Shown: positions 48,405 through 56,856 of the stretch, piece by piece
Layout of the letters: every line of letters begins with the position of its first letter
Numbering within the stretch: the first letter of the stretch is position 1
Source: Methylobacterium aerolatum
Lineage (GTDB): Bacteria > Pseudomonadota > Alphaproteobacteria > Rhizobiales > Beijerinckiaceae
Direction of reading: 5' to 3'
Assembly: GCF_022179085.1 (NCBI RefSeq)
Contig: NZ_BPQE01000011.1
Location: 424,771-488,770 of the forward strand
Length of the DNA stretch: 64,000 nt
Translations under genes and position numbers: made by a program
Notes under the pieces: generated by a model
What the model saw: the letters and a program-made list of their open reading frames with translations, nothing else
What the model was told of the DNA's origin: nothing
Databases searched by the model: none

Positions 48405-49307
48405 ATGGACATCACCCTCCAAGCCTTCATGGCTCAGCTGACGATCGGCCTCATCGGCGGTTGCTTCTATGCGATGCTCAGCATGGGCCTCGCGATCATC
48501 TTCGGCCTCCTGAACATCATCAACTTCACCCACGGGGCGCAGTTCATGATGGCGGCGTTCCTGGCCTGGATCGGCCTGACGCAGATCGGCCCCTGGCTCG
48601 GCTACCCGGACTTCCAGATCAACTTCTGGGTCGCGCTGGTGATCGCACCGCTCATCGTCGGTGTCTTCGGCATGGCGATCGAGCGGACGCTGCTGCGGCG
48701 CCTCTACCACCTCGACCACCTCTACGGCCTGCTCCTCACCTTCGGCGTCGCCCTCGTGATGGAAGGCGGCTTCCGCTACGTCTTCGGCGTTTCCGGCCAG
48801 GGCTACGAGCCGCCGGAGATCCTGCAGGGGCCGGTGGATCTCGGCTTCATGCTGCTGCCGAAGTACCGGATCTTCGTTGTGGTCGCCTCGCTGCTGATCT
48901 GCTTCGGCACATGGTACCTGTTCGAGCGCACGAAGCTCGGCGCCTACCTGCGCGCCGGCACCGAGAACCCCCGCCTCCTCCAATCCTTCGGCATCAACGT
49001 GCCGGTGATGATCACCTTGACCTACGGGTTCGGCGTGGCGCTCGCCGGAATCGCCGGGGTGCTGGCGGCGCCGATCATGCAGGTGACGCCGTTGATGGGC
49101 GGCAACCTCCTCAACATCGTCTTCGCCGTGGTGGTGATCGGCGGCCTCGGCTCGATCCTCGGTTCGATGATGACCGGCCTCGCGCTCGGCCTGATCGAGG
49201 GACTGACCAAGGTGATCTATCCGGAGGCTTCGACGGTGGTGGTCTTCGTCATCATGGCGCTTGCCCTGTTGGTGCGCCCCGCCGGTCTGTTCGGCCGCGA
49301 AGTCTGA
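48405..49307 (+). CDS. livH: branched-chain-type ABC transporter permease LivH
   Basis: The 300-aa inner-membrane protein has about eight helices. It starts in the LivH way (LTIGLIGGCFYAMLSMGLAI, IFGLLNIINFTHGAQFMMAA) and ends with the GGLGSILGSMMTGLALGLIE segment. It pairs with LivM to form the translocation path. Confidence 0.93.
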   Translation: MDITLQAFMAQLTIGLIGGCFYAMLSMGLAIIFGLLNIINFTHGAQFMMAAFLAWIGLTQIGPWLGYPDFQINFWVALVIAPLIVGVFGMAIERTLLRRLYHLDHLYGLLLTFGVALVMEGGFRYVFGVSGQGYEPPEILQGPVDLGFMLLPKYRIFVVVASLLICFGTWYLFERTKLGAYLRAGTENPRLLQSFGINVPVMITLTYGFGVALAGIAGVLAAPIMQVTPLMGGNLLNIVFAVVVIGGLGSILGSMMTGLALGLIEGLTKVIYPEASTVVVFVIMALALLVRPAGLFGREV

Positions 49308-49318
49308 CGGGGGCCCTC

Positions 49319-50320
49319 ATGTCCACGACCTTCAAGATCTTCCTCGTCCTGTGCGCCGCGCTCCTCGTGGTGCCCTTCGTGCCGGGGCTCATCTACCCCG
49401 TCTTCGTGATGAAGGTGCTGTGCTACGGGCTCTTTGCCTGCGCCTTCAACCTGCTACTGGGCTTCACCGGCCTCGTCTCCTTCGCCCACGCGGCCTTCCT
49501 CGGCAGCGCGGGCTACGTGACCGGCGCCCTGATGATCCGCTTTGGGGGGCACCCACTCGGAATGCCGGCGGCCTTCCTCGCGGGGGTCGCGGCGGCGGCC
49601 TTGGTCGGCTTCGCCATCGGTGGTCTCGCGATCCGGCGGAAGGGCATCTATTTCGCGATGATCACCCTGGCCCTGTCGCAGATCGTCTACTTCCTGGCGG
49701 TGCAGTTCCGCTGGACCGGCGGCGAAGACGGGCTGCAGGGCATCCCGCGCGGCAGCCTGTTCGGCCTCGACCTCTCCACCGACACGACGATGTACTACGT
49801 CACGCTCGGCCTCTTCGCGGTGGGCTTCCTGTTCGTGGACCGGATCGTCCACTCGCCCTTCGGGCAAATCCTCCAGGCGGTGCGGGACAACGAGGCGCGG
49901 GCGACCTCCCTCGGTTACGACACCGACCGGTTCAAGCTCATCGCCTTCGTGCTCTCGGCGGGCGTGGCGGGCTATGCCGGCGCCCTGAAGGCCCTGGTGT
50001 TCCAGCTGGTGTCCCTGAACGACGTCTCGCTGCACACCTCGACCGAGGTGGTGCTGATGACCCTGCTCGGCGGTGTCGGCACCATCTTCGGGCCGTTGGT
50101 GGGCGCGGCGCTCGTGGTGGGCCTGCAGAATTACCTCGCCACGATCGGCGATCTGGTGACGGTGGTGATCGGCCTCATCTTCATCGTCTGTGTCTCGTTC
50201 TTCCGGCGCGGCTTCGTCGGCGAGTTCCTGCACCTGCGCCGCCGCCGGTCCGAGCGAGCGGTGCGCCGGAAAGCCCTGCGTCCCGCGCCCGAGACGAGCC
50301 CCGCCGCCGAACCCGCGTGA
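49319..50320 (+). CDS. livM: branched-chain-type ABC transporter permease LivM
   Basis: The 333-aa protein has about nine membrane helices with LivM landmarks: NLLLGFTGLVSFAHAAFLG, the EAA-like loop GQILQAVRDNEARATSLGYD and LLGGVGTIFGPLVGAAL. ATG at 49319 is 11 bp after the livH stop. The C-terminus carries an Arg-rich cytoplasmic tail. Confidence 0.93.
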   Translation: MSTTFKIFLVLCAALLVVPFVPGLIYPVFVMKVLCYGLFACAFNLLLGFTGLVSFAHAAFLGSAGYVTGALMIRFGGHPLGMPAAFLAGVAAAALVGFAIGGLAIRRKGIYFAMITLALSQIVYFLAVQFRWTGGEDGLQGIPRGSLFGLDLSTDTTMYYVTLGLFAVGFLFVDRIVHSPFGQILQAVRDNEARATSLGYDTDRFKLIAFVLSAGVAGYAGALKALVFQLVSLNDVSLHTSTEVVLMTLLGGVGTIFGPLVGAALVVGLQNYLATIGDLVTVVIGLIFIVCVSFFRRGFVGEFLHLRRRRSERAVRRKALRPAPETSPAAEPA

Positions 50321-50451
50321 TCGCCTGACAATCGGGCTTCGCTGCCCACCTGGGAAAACGCGACGCACCCGACGCCGCTTGCATCCCCGCCCCATCCCGG
50401 GACCATGCCCCGCCTGCGCAAGGCGCGGCACAGGCCGGGAGGGCCGGGTTC

Positions 50452-51615
50452 ATGCAGACGATCGATCACGGCAGCCATGGCGACATCCGGGAGGCGGTGC
50501 GCGCCCTCTGCGCGGACTTCCCAGCGGAGTACCACCGCAAGGTCGATGAGGCCCGCGGCTATCCCGAGAAGTTCGTCGATGCCTTGACGAAGGCGGGCTG
50601 GATGGCCGCGCTGATCCCCGAGGAATACGGCGGTTCCGGCCTCGGCCTCACCGAGGCATCGGTGATCATGGAGGAGATCAACCGGTCCGGCGGCAATTCC
50701 GGCGCCTGCCACGGGCAGATGTACAACATGAACACGCTGGTGCGGCACGGATCGCAGGCCCAGCGCGAGAAGTACCTGCCGCGGATCGCCACCGGGGAGT
50801 TGCGCCTGCAATCCATGGGCGTGACCGAGCCGACGGCCGGCACCGACACCACCCGCATCAAGACCACGGCCATCCGCAAGGGCGACCGCTACGTCATCAA
50901 CGGGCAGAAGGTGTGGATCTCCCGCGTCCAGCACTCGGACCTGATGATCCTGCTCGCCCGCACCACGCCCCTCGATCAGGTGGCGAAGAAATCCGAAGGC
51001 ATGTCGATCTTCCTCGTCGACCTGCATGAGGCGCAGAAGAAGGGACTGAGCGTCCGGCCGATCCTCAACATGGTCAACCACGAGACCAACGAATTGTTCT
51101 TTGACGATCTGGAGATCCCCGTCGAGAATTTGATCGGCGAGGAAGGGAAGGGCTTCAAGTACATCATGACCGGCCTGAACGCCGAGCGGGCGCTGATCGC
51201 GGCCGAGTGCATCGGCGACGGCTACTGGTTCATCGACAAGGTGACCGCCTACACGAAGGAGCGGCAGGTCTTCGGGCGCCCCATCGGCCAGAACCAGGGG
51301 GTACAGTTCCCGATCGCGGAGAGCTTCATCGAGGTCGAGGCGGCCAACCTGATGCGCTACGAGGCGTGCCGCCTCTACGATGCCGGAGAGCCCTGCGGCG
51401 CCCAGGCCAACATGGCGAAGTATCTCGCCGCCAAGGCGAGCTGGGAGGCGGCCAACGCCTGCATCCAGTTCCACGGCGGCTTCGGCTTCGCGGCGGAGTA
51501 CGACGTAGAGCGCAAGTTCCGGGAAACGCGGCTCTACCAAGTGGCGCCGATCTCCACGAACCTGATCCTCTCCTACGTGGCGGAGCACATCCTCGGCCTG
51601 CCGCGCTCGTTCTGA
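50452..51615 (+). CDS. acyl-CoA dehydrogenase (isovaleryl-type catalytic Glu)
   Basis: The 387-aa flavoprotein has the N-terminal helices (AALIPEEYGGSGLGLTEASV), the FAD/substrate segment MGVTEPTAGTDTTRIKTTA, and C-terminal IQFHGGFGFAAEYDVERKFR. The usual catalytic Glu near the C-terminus (YEGT) is replaced by Gln363 (LYQVAPIS). Glu245 (LNAERALIAAE) aligns with the catalytic Glu of isovaleryl-CoA dehydrogenase. It is the last gene of the GntR-liv run, so it probably acts on the CoA ester of the imported acid, passing electrons to ETF. Confidence 0.92.
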   Translation: MQTIDHGSHGDIREAVRALCADFPAEYHRKVDEARGYPEKFVDALTKAGWMAALIPEEYGGSGLGLTEASVIMEEINRSGGNSGACHGQMYNMNTLVRHGSQAQREKYLPRIATGELRLQSMGVTEPTAGTDTTRIKTTAIRKGDRYVINGQKVWISRVQHSDLMILLARTTPLDQVAKKSEGMSIFLVDLHEAQKKGLSVRPILNMVNHETNELFFDDLEIPVENLIGEEGKGFKYIMTGLNAERALIAAECIGDGYWFIDKVTAYTKERQVFGRPIGQNQGVQFPIAESFIEVEAANLMRYEACRLYDAGEPCGAQANMAKYLAAKASWEAANACIQFHGGFGFAAEYDVERKFRETRLYQVAPISTNLILSYVAEHILGLPRSF

Positions 51616-51765
51616 GCGGCCCGTTCACTGACGGCGAGGGGAGGGGGGCCTGAAGGCGAGGCCGTGACCCCGCCCCCGCTTCTGCGCTATGCTCGCGGCA
51701 AGCCGCCAGCGGCGCGGCACCCCCTGTGCCCCGCCGAAGACCCGAAGCGTTCGAGGAGAATGCGC

Positions 51766-52062
51766 ATGCGTTCCCGTGCAGCCGCCACCGCCATCGCCCT
51801 GCTGACCCTGACGGGCGGCGCCCTCGCGCAGACGGCCCAACCGGCGATGCCCCACCGCCAGCCACGGCCGGCGACTGCTCCGGCCCCTCAAGCCACGCCC
51901 GACTCCGGTGCGACCTCCCTCGAGGCCACGCGCAAGCGCTTCGAGGCGAATGCCGCCAGGCAATCGGAGGCCGACCGCAAGCGGGATTCGAAGCTCGACC
52001 ACTCCATGCGCTCGATTTGCGCCGGATGCGACGCGCCTTCGGCGAAGCGCGCTCGTCCCTGA
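51766..52062 (+). CDS. small exported protein of unknown function
   Basis: The 98-aa product has a signal peptide (AAATAIALLTLTGGALAQ), a Pro/Ala-rich stretch and a charged helix ending with two Cys (SICAGCDAPS). GAGGAG stands 7 nt before ATG 51766; the nearer ATG at 51760 is too close to the SD. It is the last gene with core-like codon use before the accessory region. Confidence 0.7.
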   Translation: MRSRAAATAIALLTLTGGALAQTAQPAMPHRQPRPATAPAPQATPDSGATSLEATRKRFEANAARQSEADRKRDSKLDHSMRSICAGCDAPSAKRARP

Positions 52063-52112
52063 GGTCGGAAGGGGCGGAATGGGTTCGTTCTGCCAAAATC
52101 TGAAGCGAGCGA

Positions 52113-52147
52113 GCCCGCAGCCATGTAAATGGGGCGGGCCTTTTTTT
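52113..52147 (+). terminator. Rho-independent terminator at the core/accessory boundary
   Basis: GCCCGC (52113-52118) pairs with GCGGGC (52134-52139), followed by CTTTTTTT. The loop is 15 nt. GC content falls after this point. Confidence 0.75.
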
Positions 52148-52294
52148 CGAGCTGCTCACACCGGCAGTCAGGCAAGGGCAATATTGAGGCTGCCACATCA
52201 CGCCTAGATGAGAGAAAGAGTGCTAGAGCATGTAAACGATCCATATTAGTGCGGGATCTGCAGAACGATCTGCAAATGCTATAAATTTGAGATT

Positions 52295-52567
52295 CTATTT
52301 ATCTGTGAGTGTCACGTCGCGGAAGCGAACGCCAACGCCAATATTATCTTCGAATATAAAATCGATACCTATATCTCTAAAAGCTCGAATGATAGCAGCA
52401 ACATTCGCTTGAGTGGATGTCACGGGCCCGTCTTGAGCCTCTGCACGCTTAATCGTTGCAGTTCCAAGCTTCGCTGCCTTCGCGAGATCCTCCGCACTCC
52501 AGCGATTTAATGCTCGAGCAGCGCGAATCTGGGCGCCCGTTAGCAGGATGACATCGCTCAGCGTCAC
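52295..52567 (-). CDS. XRE-type helix-turn-helix regulator
   Basis: The 90-aa protein has a Cro/C1 HTH (GAQIRAARALNRWSAEDLAK ... LGTATIKRAEAQDG) and a short C-terminal strand pair (GIDFIFEDNIGVGVRF). Single-domain proteins of this kind are frequent in mobile regions. It is divergent from an unknown gene with 62 bp between, which may be its operator region. Confidence 0.85.
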   Translation of the reverse strand: MTLSDVILLTGAQIRAARALNRWSAEDLAKAAKLGTATIKRAEAQDGPVTSTQANVAAIIRAFRDIGIDFIFEDNIGVGVRFRDVTLTDK

Positions 52568-52629
52568 GTTGACCCCTGTGGGATCTCATGATACCAATCG
52601 GATCACTAGACTCCGAAAGGATCAATGTG

Positions 52630-53157
52630 ATGTCCCGACCTCGCACGTTCTCATGGTCCGCGGTCCTACGCGATCTCCACTCGGACCGGATCCACTTCGC
52701 CCCCGGCGAACGCAACCGTCTCCTTCGAGAGTACGGCTTCGCCGACCTCGCTTTTAGGCGGGCGAGCCAGGGGGTCAACTGTCGAATGCTCCTCGCCGGG
52801 AATTCCTATGATCGACGGGGTATCATGCTTGTGGCGATCGACGCTGCCCAAGCGCGTCGGCGGGTTACAGGTGAGCCGTGGCGCATTTGTCTTTCGTCGG
52901 CGCTCAAGGGGACGTGGAAGGCTGCGAAAGCACTGAAGGCGGCAATGGAGGTCCGTGCCAAGGTCAGGGAAGCCGCAGCTGAGCGTGCTACTGTGAGGAT
53001 GGGGGCAGGGGAGGGGAGTTCTGATACGACCCCGGAGCTCACGAGCCCCGCACCGCCGCCTAATCTATCAGTGACGTTGCGTGTGGAGCCACGGCTCGTC
53101 GTTTATCCCCGGCGAAGCCTGCCGCGTCGCTCTCCCTCACATCCAACCGTGCGCTAA
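52630..53157 (+). CDS. unknown protein of the accessory cassette
   Basis: The 175-aa protein starts at ATG 52630 (AAAGGA 8 nt upstream). An N-terminal region (FSWSAVLRDLHSDRIHFAPG, RMLLAGNSYDRRGIMLVAID) looks structured; the C-terminal 70 residues are Ala/Pro/Ser/Arg-rich and probably disordered. No family recognised. Moderate GC sets it apart from the core genes. Confidence 0.55.
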   Translation: MSRPRTFSWSAVLRDLHSDRIHFAPGERNRLLREYGFADLAFRRASQGVNCRMLLAGNSYDRRGIMLVAIDAAQARRRVTGEPWRICLSSALKGTWKAAKALKAAMEVRAKVREAAAERATVRMGAGEGSSDTTPELTSPAPPPNLSVTLRVEPRLVVYPRRSLPRRSPSHPTVR

Positions 53158-53231
53158 GCTTCTGCTCGCTGCCCGAGGCGCGGTTTTCGCCCGGCTCAAC
53201 ACCTCGTTCCCTCACAATTGAAAGACTGACG

Positions 53232-53468
53232 ATGCCTCGTCCAAGAACGCGCCCGCGCGCGAACGATCCCGCACGCCCGACGATCGCTTCCCTCATCCTG
53301 CCCGTGAAGCTTGTCTCGCTGGAGGAGGATGCGGAGCTTCGAGGTCTCATTGAGCGGTACGAGCAATTGCTGTGTGAATGGGAGGCTCTGTCTCACCGAG
53401 CTCTGAAAGCCCTGGCGGCTCGTCCCTCTGTCCGGCGGGAGGTGGGTGATGGCCTACGTCGTTCGTGA
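53232..53468 (+). CDS. 78-aa unknown protein
   Basis: This small basic protein has an Arg/Pro-rich start and a helical core (LEEDAELRGLIERYEQLLCE). Its end overlaps the HNH gene start by 20 bp, which suggests coupled translation. Ribosome site is weak. No family recognised. Confidence 0.5.
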   Translation: MPRPRTRPRANDPARPTIASLILPVKLVSLEEDAELRGLIERYEQLLCEWEALSHRALKALAARPSVRREVGDGLRRS

Positions 53469-54651
53469 GGATGTGGGGACGACGCCTCGTCGGTCCTTGT
53501 CGGGGCATAGCCGACTGAAGGTGTGGGAACGGTCGGGCGGAGTCTGTGTGATCTGTGGCCATCCGATCGATGGCGTGCGCGATCGGTGGATCGTCGAGCA
53601 TATCCGGGCCCTGGAACTCGGGGGAGCGGATGAGTTCGACAATATGGGGCCCGCCCACGAAGCCTGTGGGCGCATCAAAACCCAAAATGATCATGCAGCC
53701 GCTGCTCAGGCCAAGCGGCGTAAGATCCGACACCTTGGGGCGGAGGCGGTCACTCATCCGATTCCCGGATCCCGGGAGAGCAAGCTCAAGCGTAAAGTCG
53801 ACGGGACTGTCGTGCGGCGGGATGACTCACGTCAGCACGGTCATGAAACGTATGGAAAAATCTCGGGTGAAAGGGACTCGCCCGACCGATCTGCCTACCA
53901 ATCCGCATATGCCGCCGAATCACCCACGCGGCAGTGTTTAGCCTCAGCTCAACTCGCGGATGCAGACGAGGGAGACAAGATGATCTCGATCGCAAACTCG
54001 AAAGCCGCTGCCCAGACGGATTTGCTCATCAGCTCGTTCGAGAGGACCTCGGATCTGGCGGAGCTGCTTCCGAATGTCCCTGCCCATCTTGCCTTCGTTT
54101 TTGAGAAGGCTCCTGAACCCTCAGCGGAAGCGGAAGCGCACTACGACACGTTCCGGCGCGCCTTTCTCCAGGAACTCAAGCCGCGAACCATGATTGAGGC
54201 GATCTGGACCAAGGATGTCCTCACCTACACCTGGGAGGCCCATCAGCTGCGGGTCTACCGTGACCACATCCTGAAGCAGGCTGAGGTTGAGGCTGTTTGC
54301 GATCTCATTGAGCCGAGCCTTCGGGATGGTGATCCGATGGGTTTGCGGGCATTTGAGGAACCCTCGGTGAACGCCCAGGCCGTGGCTTGGCAAACGGGTC
54401 AGGAGGGGGAGCGGGCAGCACGGGTCGATGCGATCCTCGCTGAGCGCGGTCTCACGGCGGACAGCGTCCGCGCTCACGCCTTCTTTAAACGCCTGCCCAC
54501 GATGGATGCCTTGAATCAGATGATCCAGACGGCTGAGCAGCGCCGGGACGGTTTTCTGCGTGAGCTCGACCGCAAGCGTTCGTCCTACGCCAACAAGCTT
54601 CGGGCGGTGACCGATGACGTCATCGATCTCGACGCTGAGCGTGTGTCGTGA
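53449..54651 (+). CDS. HNH endonuclease frame fused to a second unknown protein
   Basis: The 400-codon frame begins with an HNH nuclease (residues ~25-100): VCVICGHPIDG knuckle, VEHIRALELGGADEFDN core and AHEACGRIKTQNDH. Typical HNH proteins of this kind end near the KLKRKVDGTVVRR sequence (~residue 123), but here the frame stays open. From residue 178 (ATG 53980, after GAGGGAGAC) a different, helical, acidic protein of 223 aa starts (MISIANSKAAAQTDLLISSF). Either this is a true fusion or two genes share a frame after loss of a stop. The second part has no recognised family. Confidence 0.65.
   Translation: MAYVVREDVGTTPRRSLSGHSRLKVWERSGGVCVICGHPIDGVRDRWIVEHIRALELGGADEFDNMGPAHEACGRIKTQNDHAAAAQAKRRKIRHLGAEAVTHPIPGSRESKLKRKVDGTVVRRDDSRQHGHETYGKISGERDSPDRSAYQSAYAAESPTRQCLASAQLADADEGDKMISIANSKAAAQTDLLISSFERTSDLAELLPNVPAHLAFVFEKAPEPSAEAEAHYDTFRRAFLQELKPRTMIEAIWTKDVLTYTWEAHQLRVYRDHILKQAEVEAVCDLIEPSLRDGDPMGLRAFEEPSVNAQAVAWQTGQEGERAARVDAILAERGLTADSVRAHAFFKRLPTMDALNQMIQTAEQRRDGFLRELDRKRSSYANKLRAVTDDVIDLDAERVS
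53822..53941 (+). other. 39-codon alternative frame inside the HNH-fusion linker
   Basis: In another frame, ATG 53822 immediately follows the normal HNH end and runs to TAG 53941, giving a short basic Pro/His-rich peptide (MTHVSTVMKRMEKSRVKGTR start). It ends before the internal start at 53980. It may be a small gene or a sign of a frameshift at the HNH end; coding status is uncertain. Confidence 0.25.
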
Positions 54652-54676
54652 AATCTCTCGCCGGAATACGCTTGCT

Positions 54677-55153
54677 ATGACGTCCGAACGAGCCGTTCGC
54701 GCTAACCGCGCCAACGCCATTGTCAGCACCGGTCCACGCACCCCAAGGGGAAAAGCCAGAGCCGGACAAAACGCTCTCAAGCACGGGCTTACCGTTCAGC
54801 GCTCGAGCCCTGAGACCGATGGGGAGATCCGACGTCTCGCTGCCGCGTTTGTTGGCGAAGACGCGAATGATGCAATTGTTCAGGACACGGCGCGATCGCT
54901 GGCGGAAGCTCAGCTCCATCTGCAACGCGTGCAGCGGGTGAAGATCATGACGCTTAATGTGCTCCACGAGTTAGCTTCATCAGGTCATGATGAGCAGCCC
55001 AGTGCTGATCGATCGCTGGGACAGCAGGCCTTTGATCGGCTCAAAAAGCTAGAACGGTACGAACGTCGCGCATTATCGCGCCGGAAATCAGCGATGAAAC
55101 GAATGGAGGAAGTTTCAAAAAGTCCGTGTACGAGCAGCTCCCTGCGGTCATAA
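54677..55153 (+). CDS. STGPRTPxGKA-motif protein of unknown function
   Basis: The 158-aa protein starts RAVRANRANAIVSTGPRTPR then GKARAGQNALKHGLT, a motif (KSTGPRTPEGKARSRQNALKHG) I recognise from many small proteins of unknown role scattered in bacterial mobile regions. The rest is helical with a charged tail. ATG at 54677 is chosen because the motif family begins there; the frame extends upstream to 54614. Confidence 0.65.
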   Translation: MTSERAVRANRANAIVSTGPRTPRGKARAGQNALKHGLTVQRSSPETDGEIRRLAAAFVGEDANDAIVQDTARSLAEAQLHLQRVQRVKIMTLNVLHELASSGHDEQPSADRSLGQQAFDRLKKLERYERRALSRRKSAMKRMEEVSKSPCTSSSLRS

Positions 55154-55157
55154 ACCC

Positions 55158-55571
55158 ATGTCGCCTAATGTGAATCTCGAATCATCACGCGCAGCTGGGG
55201 ACAAAGGTCCTAACAAGCAGCGTATCGAGGATTTCGATTGCGAAGCTGAGATCCTCAACACAGCTCGGCCAGCTCTCATCAAAAAAATGATACAAGGCGC
55301 CTTGAGCGGCAATGTCGCCTTACTCAAGCTCTGCGCTGAGCGGCTCGCGAGATGCAATCGTCCGCTTGGATTTTCATTGCCGGAAGTAACATGCGTCGAG
55401 AACCTACCAATAGCTACTGCTGCAATCCTCGACGCCACTATGAAAGGATTGATCTCAGCCTCTGATGGCGTGGAGCTTGGCAAATTAGTTGCGCTTCACG
55501 CGAATGCTATTCGCGACGTCCAGCTAGCGCGAAGGCTCGAAGATTTGGAGAATATGAGCAGAAATGATTAG
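55158..55571 (+). CDS. DUF5681-like protein
   Basis: The 137-aa protein has the helical core LIKKMIQGALSGNVALLKLC then AERLARCNRPLGFSLPEV and a second repeat-like part (LPIATAAILDATMKGLISAS, GVELGKLVALHANAIRDVQL), which I match to the C-terminal part of DUF5681 proteins. The usual KPGQSGNP N-terminus is absent. It starts 4 bp after the upstream stop and overlaps the next gene by 8 bp. Confidence 0.6.
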   Translation: MSPNVNLESSRAAGDKGPNKQRIEDFDCEAEILNTARPALIKKMIQGALSGNVALLKLCAERLARCNRPLGFSLPEVTCVENLPIATAAILDATMKGLISASDGVELGKLVALHANAIRDVQLARRLEDLENMSRND

Positions 55572-55863
55572 TCGACGTGAACTTCAACGTCGCCTCAAGC
55601 ATCTTGAGTCTTCTCTACGACGCCAACCGAAGGTATTTGTTTATAGCGCGAGAGATGGCGACCTTGATGCTGAGCGAACCGCAATTATTCAACGACGGTG
55701 CAAAGAAGAATTCGGTTATAACGATCGCAATGGAGATTTATTTGTCGAGTTAATCGCGTTCAATTTTGACGAAAATGATCAAATAGATCCAAATTTTAAA
55801 CATGATTTCATTCTTAAGATCGATAATGTCGAATACAACGATGGATGGCCTTTCGAACATTGA
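55564..55863 (+). CDS. 99-aa unknown protein ending the cassette
   Basis: A small protein with a basic helical start (RRELQRRLKHLESSLRRQP) and an acidic, strand-rich end (FDENDQIDPNFKHDFILKID). The gene is AT-richer than its neighbours and overlaps the DUF5681-like gene by 8 bp. No family recognised. Confidence 0.5.
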   Translation: MISRRELQRRLKHLESSLRRQPKVFVYSARDGDLDAERTAIIQRRCKEEFGYNDRNGDLFVELIAFNFDENDQIDPNFKHDFILKIDNVEYNDGWPFEH

Positions 55864-55986
55864 TTTGATGATCAGAAATCTTGAAAATGTTTTCTAAGGT
55901 AAATTTTAGTGTTTGAACCAAATTGAGACATTGCAGTGTTTGGCAGTTCGTTACTCCAGGCGGCCGTTTGCGGATCGGATGTAACG

Positions 55987-56095
55987 ATGGCGGACCTGTT
56001 CTGGCTCTCCACCGAGCAGTGGGCGGTAATCGAGCCGTTCATGCCCCGGGACCAGCCCGGGCTCGAGCGGAAAGACGACCGGCAGATCATGAGTA
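55987..56095 (+). pseudogene. IS5-family transposase N-terminal remnant
   Basis: ATG 55987 opens a frame with MADLFWLSTEQWAVIEPFMP then RDQPGLERKDDRQIMS, the N-terminus of IS5-type transposases. Similarity ends near 56095, where the sequence changes to the tail of an IS66 element. Confidence 0.8.
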
Positions 56096-56133
56096 CGCCT
56101 GCGGTGACGGCCGCGGTCTTTCTCCCGATGGTG

Positions 56134-56840
56134 TCAGGCAGCAATCGGCCTGGGCTGATGTTGGGTCCAGTTCCACGGCAACAGATCGTCGAGGTGCCGG
56201 GCCGGATGGTCGGGCAGACGGCTGAGCACATCAGCGAGCCAGGCCTGCGCATCGATGCCGTTGAGCTTGGCGGTCTCGATCAGCGTGTAGAGGGCGGCCG
56301 CGCGATGGCCGCCGGCATCAGAGCCAGCGAAAGTCCAGATGCGGCGGCCTACCGCGATCGGCCGGATCGCCCGTTCGGCGGCGTTGTTTGACAGGCAGGC
56401 GCGCCCGTCGTTGAGGAAAAGGATGAAGGCGCTCCAGCGCTTGAGCATGTAGTCGATCGCTTGCGCCACCGGAGCCTTGGCGGAGAGCTTGGCGCGGTTC
56501 TCCCGTAGCCACGCTTCCAACTCGGCGACGAGGGCGGCCGAGCGGGTGCGACGGTGCGCACGGCGTTCATCGGCGGCAAGACCGTTGGCGGCGCGCTCGG
56601 TGGCAAAGATCGCATCGATCCGCGCCGCCGCCTCGATCGCGATCGGAGCCTTCCTGAACTCGGCCAGCTCGAAGAACTTCGTCGGGCATGCGCCCAGCAG
56701 GCCCCCTCGCGCAGCGGGACTGGCTTGCGGGCGGGTTCGTACAGCCGACCGAACCCGGAGAAGGCGTCTGCCTGCACGAGGCTGTGGAAGTCGGAGAGCC
56801 AAGTCTCGGCATACGCACCGGAGCGGTCGGGGGAGTATAA
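56134..56840 (-). pseudogene. IS66 TnpC-type transposase C-terminal remnant, frameshifted
   Basis: The minus strand encodes the IS66 core from YLYSPDRSGAYAETWLSDF (frame 1) through ACWAHARR, then continues in another frame as KFFELAEFRKAPIAIEA to NNAAERAIRPIAVGRRIWTF and the normal end LDDLLPWNW. A single missing base near 56680 breaks the frame between HARR and KFFE. The N-terminal half is absent. Confidence 0.88.
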
Positions 56841-56856
56841 GTATGGGATTGGGATT

